Of a stretch of 64,000 nucleotides of DNA, positions 53,508 through 62,152 are shown one piece after another. Position 1 is the stretch's first letter. The number at the start of each line of letters is the position of its first letter. Position numbers and translations under genes: made by a program. Location of the stretch: NCBI GenBank assembly GCA_947628755.1, contig CANRBC010000006.1, positions 1-64,000 on the forward strand. The letters are read 5' to 3'. A model generated the notes under the pieces. It saw only the letters and a program-made list of their open reading frames with translations, was not told where the DNA came from and ran no database searches. Source of the DNA: an uncultured Clostridia bacterium (GTDB taxonomy: Bacteria > Bacillota > Clostridia > Lachnospirales > CAG-274).

Positions 53508-53959
53508 CGGCTGTTCTTCTCCCTTTGCTTGGTATGATCTGCCCTGTTGTGCTGCGGTTTAATTTTCTGATAGCTTTGCAGGAGCTTGTTAAGTGGACTT
53601 TTAGACTTCATTTGCTTTGCCAATACTCTGTTAAGGCTGTCATTGACCAATGAGCTGTCCTTCTTTTGGTATAATAATTGATACCCATTTTCAGTCTTTT
53701 TTATTGCAAAGGCTATGTTTTGCCGCTTACATTGACTGCATATAGCTTTCAGTTTTTCTTTGGATTCAATTTCCTGTGTCAGTTCCAAGTCACGCCCTTT
53801 CCTGACCAGATTTTTAACACTCTTTTTTCCTGTTTCGGAATAGTGTGTTACAGCCTTTCGGGTTGAATATCTTATAATATTCCCTGTATGTCTGCTTAAA
53901 AATCTCAATAAGTTTTTAGCCGAGTTAGTTAATAAGCTGTTACCTTGTTCTTCCAACAA
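53504..53959 (-). CDS. PcfB-family (DUF3801) conjugation protein
   Basis: A 151-residue basic protein with SRHTGNIIRYSTRKAV and the core KNLVRKGRDLELTQEIESKE, followed by AFAIKKTENGYQLLYQKKDS, as in PcfB/DUF3801 proteins that link relaxase and coupling protein. The start is TTG 7 nt after AAGGAGG (the ORF-track GTG lies inside the ribosome site). The stop overlaps the coupling protein start by 3-4 nt. The C-terminus is long and basic. Confidence 0.8.
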   Translation of the reverse strand: MLEEQGNSLLTNSAKNLLRFLSRHTGNIIRYSTRKAVTHYSETGKKSVKNLVRKGRDLELTQEIESKEKLKAICSQCKRQNIAFAIKKTENGYQLLYQKKDSSLVNDSLNRVLAKQMKSKSPLNKLLQSYQKIKPQHNRADHTKQREKNSR

Positions 53960-54032
53960 AGTAATCACCTCCTTGTAATATTGTTTCAGGGTGGTCTAAT
54001 GACACGCATTTCATCATTTCCTTTCTTCAAAT

Positions 54033-54066
54033 AAAAAAACACTTTCGGATTTTTCCAAAAGTGTTC
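54033..54066 (-). terminator. Terminator after the Rpn fragment
   Basis: AACACTTT pairs with AAAGTGTT around a 12-nt loop, with seven T residues on the minus strand. Confidence 0.7.
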
Positions 54067-54145
54067 ATAAAATCACGTTATTTTTGATGTGTATAAAAAG
54101 CAAAGCAGAACATTATATTATTATGCTCTGCCCTATTGCGCTCTT

Positions 54146-54437
54146 TTATTTGAGCAATTCCTCATACTTTGCATAGTCGGACTTTGGAACATTTAAAGCC
54201 TCCAAAGCCTTGTCTAATGACATTCCCAAATTTTTCATAATACTCATAATATCTGCCAATTTAGCATTTTCTATACCCTGTGCCATACCTTGAGCTATAC
54301 CCTTTTCAACACCTCTATCATATACACCTAAGCTGTAATCACACATTTCATACACCTCCGTTTGCATTTCTTCACTCATCTTTATATCATATTCACTTTC
54401 AAACACCTGTTTCTTGGTGTCTATGCTTACACTTTAA
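54146..54437 (-). pseudogene. C-terminal fragment of a duplicated Rpn nuclease gene
   Basis: The frame MFESEYDIKMSEEMQTEVYE...NVPKSDYAKYEELLK is almost the same as the last 90 residues of the intact gene at 54484-55488, but with two MAQG units instead of five and a changed linker. The DNA repeat extends to about 54437, then homology ends, so the catalytic N-terminus is missing. A direct tandem duplication followed by loss explains this. Confidence 0.8.
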
Positions 54438-54483
54438 GATATAAAGTAAGGCAGAACATACTGCCCTGCCTTTTGGTGTTCTT

Positions 54484-55488
54484 TTATTTGAGCAATTCCT
54501 CATACTTTGCATAGTCGGACTTTGGAACATTCAAAGCCTCCAAAGCCTTGTCTAATGACATTCCCAAATTTTTCATAATGCTCTTGATATTTTCCAGTAA
54601 GTTTTGCTCTATACCTTGAGCCATACCTTGAGCCATACCCTGAGCCATACCCTGAGCCATACCTTGAGCTATACCCTTCTCAACACCTCTATCATATACA
54701 CCTAAGCTGTAATCACACATTTCATACACCTCCGTTTGCATTTCTTCACTCATTTTTATATTATATTCATTTTCCAAAATTTTTTTCTTTGCATCTATGC
54801 TTACGCTTTCGGAAAACAGAACGTCAAGCATTTTGAGAAGTCCCGAATAGTTGTCGTCCTTCTCGCTGCCGAGACCGACAAGGATAACCTCGTCTGTGTC
54901 GTAATATTCTCTGAGGTTCGGCGCATTACCCACCAAATTTTTTTCCGTAAGATAGATCCTCTTAATTGTATTTCTCATTTCCACACGGGGATTAGTAAGC
55001 ACCCATATGGAAAATACCTTCTTGATATTTTCGTATTCGCTTTTTACAAACTCTCTGCCGTACTGATGTGAAAGCATACGAGCGCAGTAGTATCTTGCAC
55101 GTCTGAGAAGATTATCCAGAGATGATATTCTACTCTGCGCTTCTACATTAATTATAAACTTTACTTGCTCATTTGATACGGGGACAAATACATCAAAAAG
55201 AATATCATATCTTGCCGTACCCTCGTCTATGGAGCTGTCATCGGTGTTTTTGCCGTCTATCACGATGCCTTCGTCTTGATGTACGGCTTCTTTCGATACA
55301 AGAGGTTTTCCCTCAATATACTTTTCCGCTATGTCGTTTACATCTATGTCCTTAAATTCCTCAAGACAGCCCTTCAGAATGTGAGCCAGTATTATTTTGA
55401 AGGACAAAACCTTTTTGCAGGCTTCGTCAAGTTTTGGATTTCTGTAGGCTGTATCTATTGTTTTTGAAACAGGTGTGTTTGTTTCCAT
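54484..55488 (-). CDS. Rpn/PD-(D/E)XK-type transposase-like nuclease
   Basis: A 334-residue protein of the Rpn / PD-(D/E)XK transposase-like family. The nuclease core reads RYDILFDVFVP, then FIINVEAQSRISSL, giving the conserved Asp and the E-x-Q of the active site. The C-terminal part holds an array of five MAQG-type units (GIAQGMAQGMAQ, 12-bp repeat) that may expand or contract by slippage, then a helical tail. Such genes are abundant in Firmicutes and promote recombination in E. coli. It lies between transfer genes, so it is probably an insertion. Neighbour 54146 is its truncated copy. Confidence 0.87.
   Translation of the reverse strand: METNTPVSKTIDTAYRNPKLDEACKKVLSFKIILAHILKGCLEEFKDIDVNDIAEKYIEGKPLVSKEAVHQDEGIVIDGKNTDDSSIDEGTARYDILFDVFVPVSNEQVKFIINVEAQSRISSLDNLLRRARYYCARMLSHQYGREFVKSEYENIKKVFSIWVLTNPRVEMRNTIKRIYLTEKNLVGNAPNLREYYDTDEVILVGLGSEKDDNYSGLLKMLDVLFSESVSIDAKKKILENEYNIKMSEEMQTEVYEMCDYSLGVYDRGVEKGIAQGMAQGMAQGMAQGMAQGIEQNLLENIKSIMKNLGMSLDKALEALNVPKSDYAKYEELLK
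54610..54672. repeat. 12-bp tandem repeat encoding MAQG
   Basis: About five copies of the 12-bp unit GAGCCATACCYT in the Rpn gene, keeping the frame. Copy number differs from the neighbouring fragment (two), which shows that it has changed. Confidence 0.85.
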
Positions 55489-55620
55489 ATTTTTACCCTC
55501 ATATAACTGTATTCTTCTGTATATTTATTTTATTATAAGTACGATGAAATGTCAAGATATGTTGAATGGCTTTATATTGCAAGCCCTTAGCAAATGTTGT
55601 ATATATAAAAGATTTTTTGT

Positions 55621-56073
55621 TTAAGTATGCTTCGGCATAGATTTAAGCAGAGAAGTTATACTTGGCTTTTTGTTTCTCTTTGAAGTATTGCTGCCTGTAA
55701 AATTAAAATCATCTATATGGGTAAAGAGAGAAATATCGTTCTCCGCTTCTGCCATTATTGCATCATAATCATATACACCGTCTTTAAGGCTTGCGAGTTT
55801 GTTTATAAGCTCCTTGACCTTTGTAATGTTGTTGATTTTATCAGCATACTCCCGTATGAAATTCATATCGTCATCGGGTATAATATACTCCTCCTCGTTA
55901 TACCTTGTGTTTGTATGTATATACCACTTTTCACTTATTTCTTGTGTGTATTCCGAAAAATATCTCGGAAACTCTATGAGATGCAGCAATATCTCAGTCT
56001 TATCCACAATATTTTCAGCTTTGTTAAGCAGGTATTCTATATTTCGTGTTATTAAAAAATCTATGCTGAACAA
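55621..56073 (-). CDS. Unrecognised ICE protein of 150 residues
   Basis: A cytoplasmic, mostly helical protein, starting MFSIDFLITRNIEYLLNKAE and ending SLLKSMPKHT, with an acidic middle (EEEYIIPDDDMN). The start is TTG behind AAGGAGG at 7 nt. It follows the DUF6017-type replication gene on the same strand. I do not recognise a family. It may belong to the replication or regulatory module, but that rests on position only. Confidence 0.6.
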   Translation of the reverse strand: MFSIDFLITRNIEYLLNKAENIVDKTEILLHLIEFPRYFSEYTQEISEKWYIHTNTRYNEEEYIIPDDDMNFIREYADKINNITKVKELINKLASLKDGVYDYDAIMAEAENDISLFTHIDDFNFTGSNTSKRNKKPSITSLLKSMPKHT

Positions 56074-56110
56074 GCCAACACCTCCTTGTAATTTTTGTAT
56101 TCAGGGCAAG

Positions 56111-56998
56111 TCAAGTAGACTTTGCTCCGAATAAGTTCCTCTGTATTTCCGTACTGTAATAATTTGCTCTTGTAGACTTGGCATTGTATAATGTTGCCAG
56201 TAGATATGCTTTTATATTGCCTATTTTTGAGGTACAGCGTGAAAGGGCTATCAAAACATACTGAATATCTTCAAAGTCCAGTTTAAGCAATCTGTTCTTT
56301 ACGACCTCTGCCGGAATTGGGCTGCCGTCTATGAATACAGGCTTTTTCTTAAAGGCAACTGTTTCAGCCATAATGCTGACAATCTCATCTACCCTTTCTT
56401 TGTCGCTCTGATTTTCGTGAGAAGTAAGAGCTGCATAGTCAATATTCTGTTTGATCAGCTCGGTATACTTTTCTATCATATCTATCCCATCAGGATAAGA
56501 TAAGATAGATTGGTTATTTGATACTTCAGTATTTGATTTATCAGTATTTGATATATTAATATTTAATTGTGTGCTGTTTTCCGACAACGGATTTCCCGTT
56601 GACGGATTATCCGTTATCGGAAAATCGCATGACGGTGAAACCTCCGTTGTGTGATTTTCGCATAACGGTTGTATATCCTTATTTTCCGAAAGCTTTGGCT
56701 CTTTTTGGGGAATTTCATAAACATTGTATACATTCTTGTCAAAGAGTCCTTTGCTATCTCTGCTCTGCATCCTGACTATGTATCCGGCAGCCTCCAGTTC
56801 ATTTATGCCTGCTCTCACAGAAGCAACTCCGTCTTTGGATATTACTGCTAAGCCTGTAAGGGTATAATCCCAGTTATCGGGTAGAGATAATATAGTTGAC
56901 AATATCCCGCGAGCCTTATATGATAGGCTTGTATCTTTCAGATGATAGTTTGACATTACCGTGTAATTCTTGGTCTTTTCCACTCTGAATACTGACAT
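56111..56998 (-). CDS. Replication initiation-like HTH protein (DUF6017 type)
   Basis: A 295-residue protein. The N-terminal winged helix (MSNYHLKDTSLSYKARGILS, then TLTGLAVISKDGVASVRAGI) is like the replisome-organiser/DnaD group; a low-complexity Asn/Ser middle follows; the C-terminal 100 residues (VAFKKKPVFIDGSPIPAEVV, SKIGNIKAYLLATLYNAKST) fit DUF6017. Such genes stand at the start of the transfer operon of Tn1549-like elements. GGAGG precedes the ATG. It begins 1-2 nt after the stop of the small protein upstream. Confidence 0.8.
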   Translation of the reverse strand: MSVFRVEKTKNYTVMSNYHLKDTSLSYKARGILSTILSLPDNWDYTLTGLAVISKDGVASVRAGINELEAAGYIVRMQSRDSKGLFDKNVYNVYEIPQKEPKLSENKDIQPLCENHTTEVSPSCDFPITDNPSTGNPLSENSTQLNINISNTDKSNTEVSNNQSILSYPDGIDMIEKYTELIKQNIDYAALTSHENQSDKERVDEIVSIMAETVAFKKKPVFIDGSPIPAEVVKNRLLKLDFEDIQYVLIALSRCTSKIGNIKAYLLATLYNAKSTRANYYSTEIQRNLFGAKST

Positions 56999-56999
56999 A

Positions 57000-57239
57000 T
57001 CACTGCCTCCTTGCCATCTGCGGTATTTTTTCTTTGTTTACAGCATACTTACCCTCTATACTGAGTACATAGCCTTTTTCCATAAGACTAGCCAATATCC
57101 TGTTGATTTTTTCAACACTATCTGTGCTTAGTTCAGCAAGATACTCGGCTGTTGCGTAATCAGCCACAGGCAGATTTATCATTGTTGCAACAACACCCAT
57201 TTCCTCAAGTGTCAGGTCTTTGTCCATCTGTAAAATCAT
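57000..57239 (-). CDS. Small winged-helix-like protein at the head of the transfer operon
   Basis: A 79-residue protein, MILQMDKDLTLEEMGVVATM ... EGKYAVNKEKIPQMARRQ. The order of helices and a terminal beta-wing (KGYVLSIEGKYAVN) suggests a small winged helix. It lies tightly upstream of the replication-like gene, with GGAGG before its ATG, and a T-tailed hairpin in its leader. It may regulate the operon or take part in replication; not identified to a family. Confidence 0.6.
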   Translation of the reverse strand: MILQMDKDLTLEEMGVVATMINLPVADYATAEYLAELSTDSVEKINRILASLMEKGYVLSIEGKYAVNKEKIPQMARRQ

Positions 57240-57270
57240 AATTGCCTCCTATAATCATAAAAATTTGTAT

Positions 57271-57302
57271 AAAAAAAGAGCAACTATACTACATAATTGC
57301 TC
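57271..57302 (-). terminator. Leader terminator before the transfer operon
   Basis: GAGCAA pairs with TTGCTC around a 13-nt AT-rich loop, followed by TTTTTTT on the minus strand, about 35 bp before the first start codon. There is no gene upstream for it to end, so it may act as an attenuator. Confidence 0.65.
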
Positions 57303-57475
57303 TTATCACTAAAAATTAATATTAAGTTGTAAAAAATGTCAAATCAAAGCTCTTTCAAAAAATGGTGTAGTAAGCACATTATTTTATAATGAAACCCTTG
57401 TATTTACATATATTTTCAAGACTAACTATTGTTTTTGGATAAAAACCAAATTACATAAATAAGCAAATCCACTCT
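57303..57475. other. Gene-free gap, possible right end of the ICE
   Basis: AT-rich DNA between the transfer operon leader and a DUF4143 ATPase gene. It must contain either the operon promoter or an attachment site. No direct repeat with the left end near 1.6 kb could be recognised by eye. Confidence 0.4.
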
Positions 57476-58705
57476 TTATGACAGTAGCCAGTCAATAATA
57501 TTCAGAGCTTTTATTCCGTCATAGGAATTTATATAGCTTCTGTCCATTGACAGTACTATTTTTTCATAGTTGTCGGCTATCATACGCAGAGGACGCAGTT
57601 CACGCTCTCTTGTTTCGGGAGTCTGCATACTTTCGGTAACTTGTATATACAGCTTATCATCAGGCTTTTCAGCAACAAAGTCAACCTCTGTTTCTCCCAC
57701 CTTGCCTATATATACACGGTAGTCCCGACGAATAAGCTCCAGAAATACAATATTTTCAAGAATATGCCCTCTGTCAGCATCCCTGTAGCCCAGAAGCATA
57801 TTGCGAAAGCCCAGATCTACAATGTAATTTTTACCAAGTGTTTTAAGGAGTTGTTTTCCCTTTACATCATATCGCCCAACGGAATAAAATACAAATGCGC
57901 TGCGCAGCATAGATATATATTTATCCACGGTTTTGCCTGCAACATTTTTCCTTTTGCCTTTCCGAATATCTCCCTCATCATAAAGAATATTGCCAATGCT
58001 ATTGGGAGATGTAATGCTACCTAAATTGGAACAAAGAAAAAGTATTATCTTATGCAGAGTATTTTGGTCGACCTGATTGTTGCGCTGTAGAATATCTCTC
58101 AGTATAACTGTGGAATAAATGCCCTCCAGCGCCTGATTGCTCCTTGCCTCGTTAAACCGATACTCTCTTAGTATGGGCATACCGCCGAACTGCAAATACT
58201 TCTGAAACTTCTCCTCTACCGTTATCTCGGGGGCAAATTCATAGAAAGTCAGGAACTCTTTGAAAGACAAGGGCAACACCTTTATCTCTACATATCTGCC
58301 CGAAAGCAATGTAGAAAACTCTGTGGACAGGAGGTAGGCATTGGAGCCTGTTATATATATATCCACATCAAAATCAAGACGGAAGGATTCTACCGCCTTT
58401 TCCCAATGCTCCACAGCCTGAAGCTCATCAAATATAAGATATGTCTTGCCTGTATCTGAAATAAGTATGCTTACATAATCGTAAAAGGATAAATAGTCTG
58501 TCAGATTTCTGTATTGAAGGGATTCCATATTCATATGGATAATATTTTTCTCAGGAACACCTGTTTCCACAAGATACCTATGAAATAAATCCAAAAGTGA
58601 AGACTTTCCGCATCTGCGTATGCCTGTAACTATCTTTACAAGATCCACATCCTTGTTCTGTATAAGCTGCCTTAAATATTGCGGACGGTCAATAAGCTCT
58701 GCCAT
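57476..58705 (-). CDS. DUF4143 AAA-type ATPase, copy A
   Basis: A 409-residue P-loop protein: Walker A GIRRCGKSSLLDLF, Walker B LIFDELQ, sensor ITGSNAYLLSTEFSTLLSGR, then a DUF4143 domain with a C-terminal nuclease-like part (GETEVDFVAEKPDDKLYIQV). Members are widespread ATPases of unknown duty, often linked to mobile DNA. GAGGTG precedes MAELID. It is about 90-95% like the gene at 60896, so the two are recent duplicates flanking a spore-protein gene. Confidence 0.88.
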   Translation of the reverse strand: MAELIDRPQYLRQLIQNKDVDLVKIVTGIRRCGKSSLLDLFHRYLVETGVPEKNIIHMNMESLQYRNLTDYLSFYDYVSILISDTGKTYLIFDELQAVEHWEKAVESFRLDFDVDIYITGSNAYLLSTEFSTLLSGRYVEIKVLPLSFKEFLTFYEFAPEITVEEKFQKYLQFGGMPILREYRFNEARSNQALEGIYSTVILRDILQRNNQVDQNTLHKIILFLCSNLGSITSPNSIGNILYDEGDIRKGKRKNVAGKTVDKYISMLRSAFVFYSVGRYDVKGKQLLKTLGKNYIVDLGFRNMLLGYRDADRGHILENIVFLELIRRDYRVYIGKVGETEVDFVAEKPDDKLYIQVTESMQTPETRERELRPLRMIADNYEKIVLSMDRSYINSYDGIKALNIIDWLLS

Positions 58706-58731
58706 AATACACCTCACGAAATTTTTATTTC

Positions 58732-58815
58732 ATTATAATCTAAGAGTTAAAAAAAGTCAATAGTTTTCGACTTATAATTCTAAAACTTTCAAAATAATAT
58801 ATTTTCCGACTTATA
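58732..58815 (-). promoter_or_regulatory. Promoter and direct repeats upstream of ATPase copy A
   Basis: TTGACT and TATAAT are spaced by 17 bp (58732-58760). Upstream lie two direct repeats of GAATTATAAGTCGRAAA (minus strand). The same pair precedes copy C, so they are likely operators for a shared regulator. Confidence 0.6.
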
Positions 58816-58830
58816 ATTCCAAAATTTAAA

Positions 58831-58856
58831 GGAGCAATTTTGATATAATTGCTCCC
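58831..58856 (-). terminator. Terminator after the spore protein gene
   Basis: GGAGCAATT pairs with AATTGCTCC around a 7-nt loop, with a weak T-run. Confidence 0.65.
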
Positions 58857-58901
58857 CAAATTTATAGATATATAATCAAATATCAGTGACAAATATGTCT
58901 G

Positions 58902-59189
58902 TTACATTTCCTGTGCATACTGCATAAACACTACATTACATATGTAATTTACAGAATAAACTTCGCCGTTTACGCACCCTGTAGTTCGTTGAAATTCCTT
59001 GCTCCGTCTCGTTAACACGTTATTGACCATATAACCGCCTACATAGCCGTTCTGAGCAGATGTTAAGTCGCCATTGTAACCCTTCTTTAAAGGTACGCCG
59101 ATCTCGCTTGCGACCTCATACTTAAACTTATCCATAGCTTCTCTTGCTTCAGGAATGTTTACCTTGTTACTGCTTGAACTAGATGACAT
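58902..59189 (-). CDS. Alpha/beta-type small acid-soluble spore protein
   Basis: SASP coat the DNA in the spore core and protect it from UV and heat. The core NIPEAREAMDKFKYEVASEI plus GVPLKKGYNG and SAQNGYVGGYMV matches the family, including the GPR protease site region (KYEVASEIG). The C-terminal 40 residues (VLTRRSKEFQRTTGCVNGEV...) do not look like the usual short helix and include Cys and aromatic residues; the frames either side end in stops, so a simple frameshift is not visible. GGAGGTAA precedes the ATG. It shows that the host sporulates. Confidence 0.88.
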   Translation of the reverse strand: MSSSSSSNKVNIPEAREAMDKFKYEVASEIGVPLKKGYNGDLTSAQNGYVGGYMVNNVLTRRSKEFQRTTGCVNGEVYSVNYICNVVFMQYAQEM

Positions 59190-59334
59190 ATTATTTACCT
59201 CCTTATTTGTATTAGTAACTGTGTTACAATATTATTTTGTCATATAAGAGGCTTTTTAATCTGAAAAAATTTAACAGACAATTTTGAAAACGCAGCAAGC
59301 CCATATCCCCTTTGTAAATCTTGGCAAAATCATA

Positions 59335-59363
59335 AAAAGAGCAGCCATAATGCGACTGCTCTT
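59335..59363 (-). terminator. Terminator after ATPase B
   Basis: AAGAGCAG pairs with CTGCTCTT around a 12-nt loop, with a T-rich end on the minus strand. Confidence 0.7.
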
Positions 59364-59383
59364 GCTTTTACAATATACTTATT

Positions 59384-60679
59384 TTATATACAAAACGCCG
59401 CATAAAGAGGAACGGTCTTTTTACCATTCTCGAAGCCGAAATTTTTGGCGGACAGCTTTATAGCATAAGGCGGCTTATAGGTATCCATATATACCTTAAG
59501 GCTTTTTGCCTTTGTATTATCTGCGGACTTTACCTCAATGGGTATGAGCTTACCCTCGCGCTGTATTACAAAGTCTATTTCCGCTGCGCGTCCCGATTCC
59601 CAATAATAGGTTCTGTATCCATTTACGGTAAGCTGTACGTTTACATAATTTTCTGCAAGTCCGCCCTTGAAATCATTTAATTCTTCTGTCATATAGAGAA
59701 TATCGTTTGCCGTCAAATCCTTTTTTGCGGCAAGCAGACCCAAATCGGAAACATATATTTTAAATGCGTCAATATCCCTATAATTTTCAAGAGGCTTTTT
59801 AATTTGCTCTACCTTAAATACCTGAGATACTATACCCGAAAGACAAAGCCATTCAATAGCGTTTTCAAATTCCGAAGCGCGTCCGCCTTTTTTAATGAGC
59901 TTGTATTGAAAACGGGTATTCTTTTTGGAGAGCTGAACGGTGATATTGTCGTATACAAGGCGTGTTTTCTTTATTTCATTGAGATTGTTGTACTTGCTCA
60001 TATCGTTGAGATAACTTGTCAATATGGTATCCTGAATATGGCGTATGAGAACATAGTCCCCCGTTTCGGCAAACTGTTTTACACATTCGGGCATACCGCC
60101 TACGACATTATACCGGCGGTAAAGCTCCATTGACTTGTTGTGCAAAGCGGAGGGCATAGGCGTATCGGTCTGAAAGCATTTTCTGATATTATTTACAAGA
60201 GCTTCCTCGCCCAAAGCTATCATGAACTCCTCCATATCCATGGGATAGAGGGTCTTTATATCCACCTTTCCCACAGGAAAAGAAAATTTTGCTCTGTTGA
60301 CGGCAACGCCCAGCAAGCTTCCTGCCACAATAATGTGATATTCAGGGGCTTCCTCGCAAAAATATTTTAATGAAGTAAGAGCTCTTTCACACAGCTGTAC
60401 CTCGTCAAAGACAATAAGAGTTTTTTCCTTGAATATAGTCTGTCCCGCAATATGGGAAAGAATAGGAATAAGATACTCCGGACTTATATTTTCTTCAAAT
60501 GTATCGCTAAGTCTTGGATCGGTCTCAAAATTAAAATATGCCGTATTTTCATAGTAAGTACGACCGAACTCCAGTATAGAATAGGTCTTACCGACCTGCC
60601 TTGCTCCCTGGAGTATAAGAGGCTTACGGTGTTTACTTTCCTTCCAGTCTTCTAAAAATTTCGTTATTTTTCTGTACAT
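59384..60679 (-). CDS. DUF4143 AAA-type ATPase B (divergent type)
   Basis: A 431-residue P-loop ATPase with DUF4143: Walker A LQGARQVGKTYSILEFG, Walker B LIVFDEVQLCERALTSLKYF, sensor IIVAGSLLGVAV, and C-terminal YYWESGRAAEIDFVIQREGK with the PD-(D/E)XK-like E-x-D...E-x-K pattern. It is of another clade than copies A and C. I used MYRKITKFL as start because GGGAGG lies upstream; the track ORF adds 32 unsupported residues. Confidence 0.87.
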   Translation of the reverse strand: MYRKITKFLEDWKESKHRKPLILQGARQVGKTYSILEFGRTYYENTAYFNFETDPRLSDTFEENISPEYLIPILSHIAGQTIFKEKTLIVFDEVQLCERALTSLKYFCEEAPEYHIIVAGSLLGVAVNRAKFSFPVGKVDIKTLYPMDMEEFMIALGEEALVNNIRKCFQTDTPMPSALHNKSMELYRRYNVVGGMPECVKQFAETGDYVLIRHIQDTILTSYLNDMSKYNNLNEIKKTRLVYDNITVQLSKKNTRFQYKLIKKGGRASEFENAIEWLCLSGIVSQVFKVEQIKKPLENYRDIDAFKIYVSDLGLLAAKKDLTANDILYMTEELNDFKGGLAENYVNVQLTVNGYRTYYWESGRAAEIDFVIQREGKLIPIEVKSADNTKAKSLKVYMDTYKPPYAIKLSAKNFGFENGKKTVPLYAAFCI

Positions 60680-60709
60680 ACAAAAGCCTCCCTTTTTATA
60701 TTTATCTAT

Positions 60710-60738
60710 ATCATAACAAACATTCGTGTAAAAATCAA
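60710..60738 (-). promoter_or_regulatory. Promoter of ATPase B
   Basis: TTGATT, 17 bp, TATGAT on the minus strand. ATTCGTGTA within it recurs inverted as TACACGAAT about 75 bp upstream, which may be a binding site pair. Confidence 0.55.
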
Positions 60739-60895
60739 TATATTTTTTACATTTTTCTGCATTATAATTCACCAATATTTTGTAAAAAGTTTCATTTTTC
60801 TACACGAATCGTTCCCAAAAACTCCCAAAATTTCTGAATTTTCGGCTTAAAATACAAAAAAATAACAAAGGCGGCTATTAATGAAATAACCCTTT

Positions 60896-62125
60896 TCACG
60901 ACAGCAGCCAATCAATAACATTCAGTGATTTTATTCCATCGTAGGAATTAATATAGCTTCTATCCATTGACAGCACTATTTTTTCATAGTTGTCGGCTAT
61001 CATACGCAGAGGGCGCAGCTCACGCTCTCTTGTTTCGGGAGTCTGCATACTCTCGGTGACCTGTATATACAGCTTGTCATCCGGCTTTTCCGCAACAAAG
61101 TCAACCTCTGTTTCTCCAACCTTGCCTATATAGACACGGTAGTCTCGACGAATAAGCTCCAGAAATACGATATTTTCAAGAATATGCCCTCTGTCGGCGT
61201 CTCTGTATCCCAGAAGCATATTGCGAAAGCCCAAATCTACAATGTAATTTTTACCAAGTGTTTTAAGGAGCTGTTTTCCCTTTACATCATATCGCCCTAC
61301 GGAATAGAACACAAATGCGCTGCGCAGCATGGATATATATTTATCCACGGTTTTGCCTGCAACATTTTTTCTTTTACCTCTCTGAATATCCCCCTCATCG
61401 TAAAGCACATTGCCAATGCTGTTGGGAGATGTTATGCTGCCTAAATTTGAGCAAAGAAAAAGTATTATCTTATGCAGAGTATTCTGGTCCAATTGATTAC
61501 TTCGCTGTAAAATATCCCTCAGTATAACTGTGGAATAAATGCCCTCCAAGGCTTGATTGCTCCTTACTTCGTTAAACTGATACTCTCTTAGTATGGGCAT
61601 ACCGCCGAACTGCAAATACTTTTGAAACTTCTCCTCTACCGTTATCTCGGGGGCAAATTCATAAAAGGTCAGGAACTCCTTGAAGGACAAGGGCAACACC
61701 TTTATCTCTACATATCTGCCCGAAAGCAATGTAGAAAACTCTGTGGACAGGAGGTAGGCATTGGAGCCTGTTATATATATATCCACATCAAAATCAAGGC
61801 GGAAGGATTCTACCGCCTTTTCCCAATGCTCCACAGCCTGAAGCTCGTCAAATATAAGGTATGTTTTATCCTGCCTTGAAACATGACTGCTGATATAATC
61901 GTAAAAATCAATGTAGCCTGTAAGTTTTCTGTACTGCAGGGATTCCATATTTATATGAATGATATTTTCTTCCGGAATGCCTGTTTCCGTGAGATACCTA
62001 TGAAACAAATCCAGAAGCGAGGATTTTCCGCATCTGCGTATACCCGTAACTATCTTTACCAAGTCCACATCCTTGTTTTCTATAAGCTGTTTTAAATATT
62101 GAGGACGCTCGATAAGCTCTGCCAT
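60896..62125 (-). CDS. DUF4143 AAA-type ATPase, copy C
   Basis: A 409-residue paralogue of copy A with the same motifs (GIRRCGKSSLLDLFHRYL, SNAYLLSTEFSTLLSGRYVE). Differences cluster near residues 50-75 (HVSRQDKTYLIFDELQ versus LISDTGKTYLIFDEL). AGGTG precedes MAELIE; the ORF-track start is 13 codons earlier. High identity, including the upstream repeats, means a recent duplication. Confidence 0.88.
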   Translation of the reverse strand: MAELIERPQYLKQLIENKDVDLVKIVTGIRRCGKSSLLDLFHRYLTETGIPEENIIHINMESLQYRKLTGYIDFYDYISSHVSRQDKTYLIFDELQAVEHWEKAVESFRLDFDVDIYITGSNAYLLSTEFSTLLSGRYVEIKVLPLSFKEFLTFYEFAPEITVEEKFQKYLQFGGMPILREYQFNEVRSNQALEGIYSTVILRDILQRSNQLDQNTLHKIILFLCSNLGSITSPNSIGNVLYDEGDIQRGKRKNVAGKTVDKYISMLRSAFVFYSVGRYDVKGKQLLKTLGKNYIVDLGFRNMLLGYRDADRGHILENIVFLELIRRDYRVYIGKVGETEVDFVAEKPDDKLYIQVTESMQTPETRERELRPLRMIADNYEKIVLSMDRSYINSYDGIKSLNVIDWLLS

Positions 62126-62152
62126 AATACACCTCCAAATTTTATTAATTTT

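Noticed and set aside
1634-57239. Prophage instead of ICE
   Set aside because: No capsid, terminase, portal or tail genes; complete relaxase and type IV secretion genes are present.
57641-58024. Plus-strand ORF opposite ATPase copy A, repeated at copy C
   Set aside because: It only reflects the conserved antisense of duplicated genes; no start signals.
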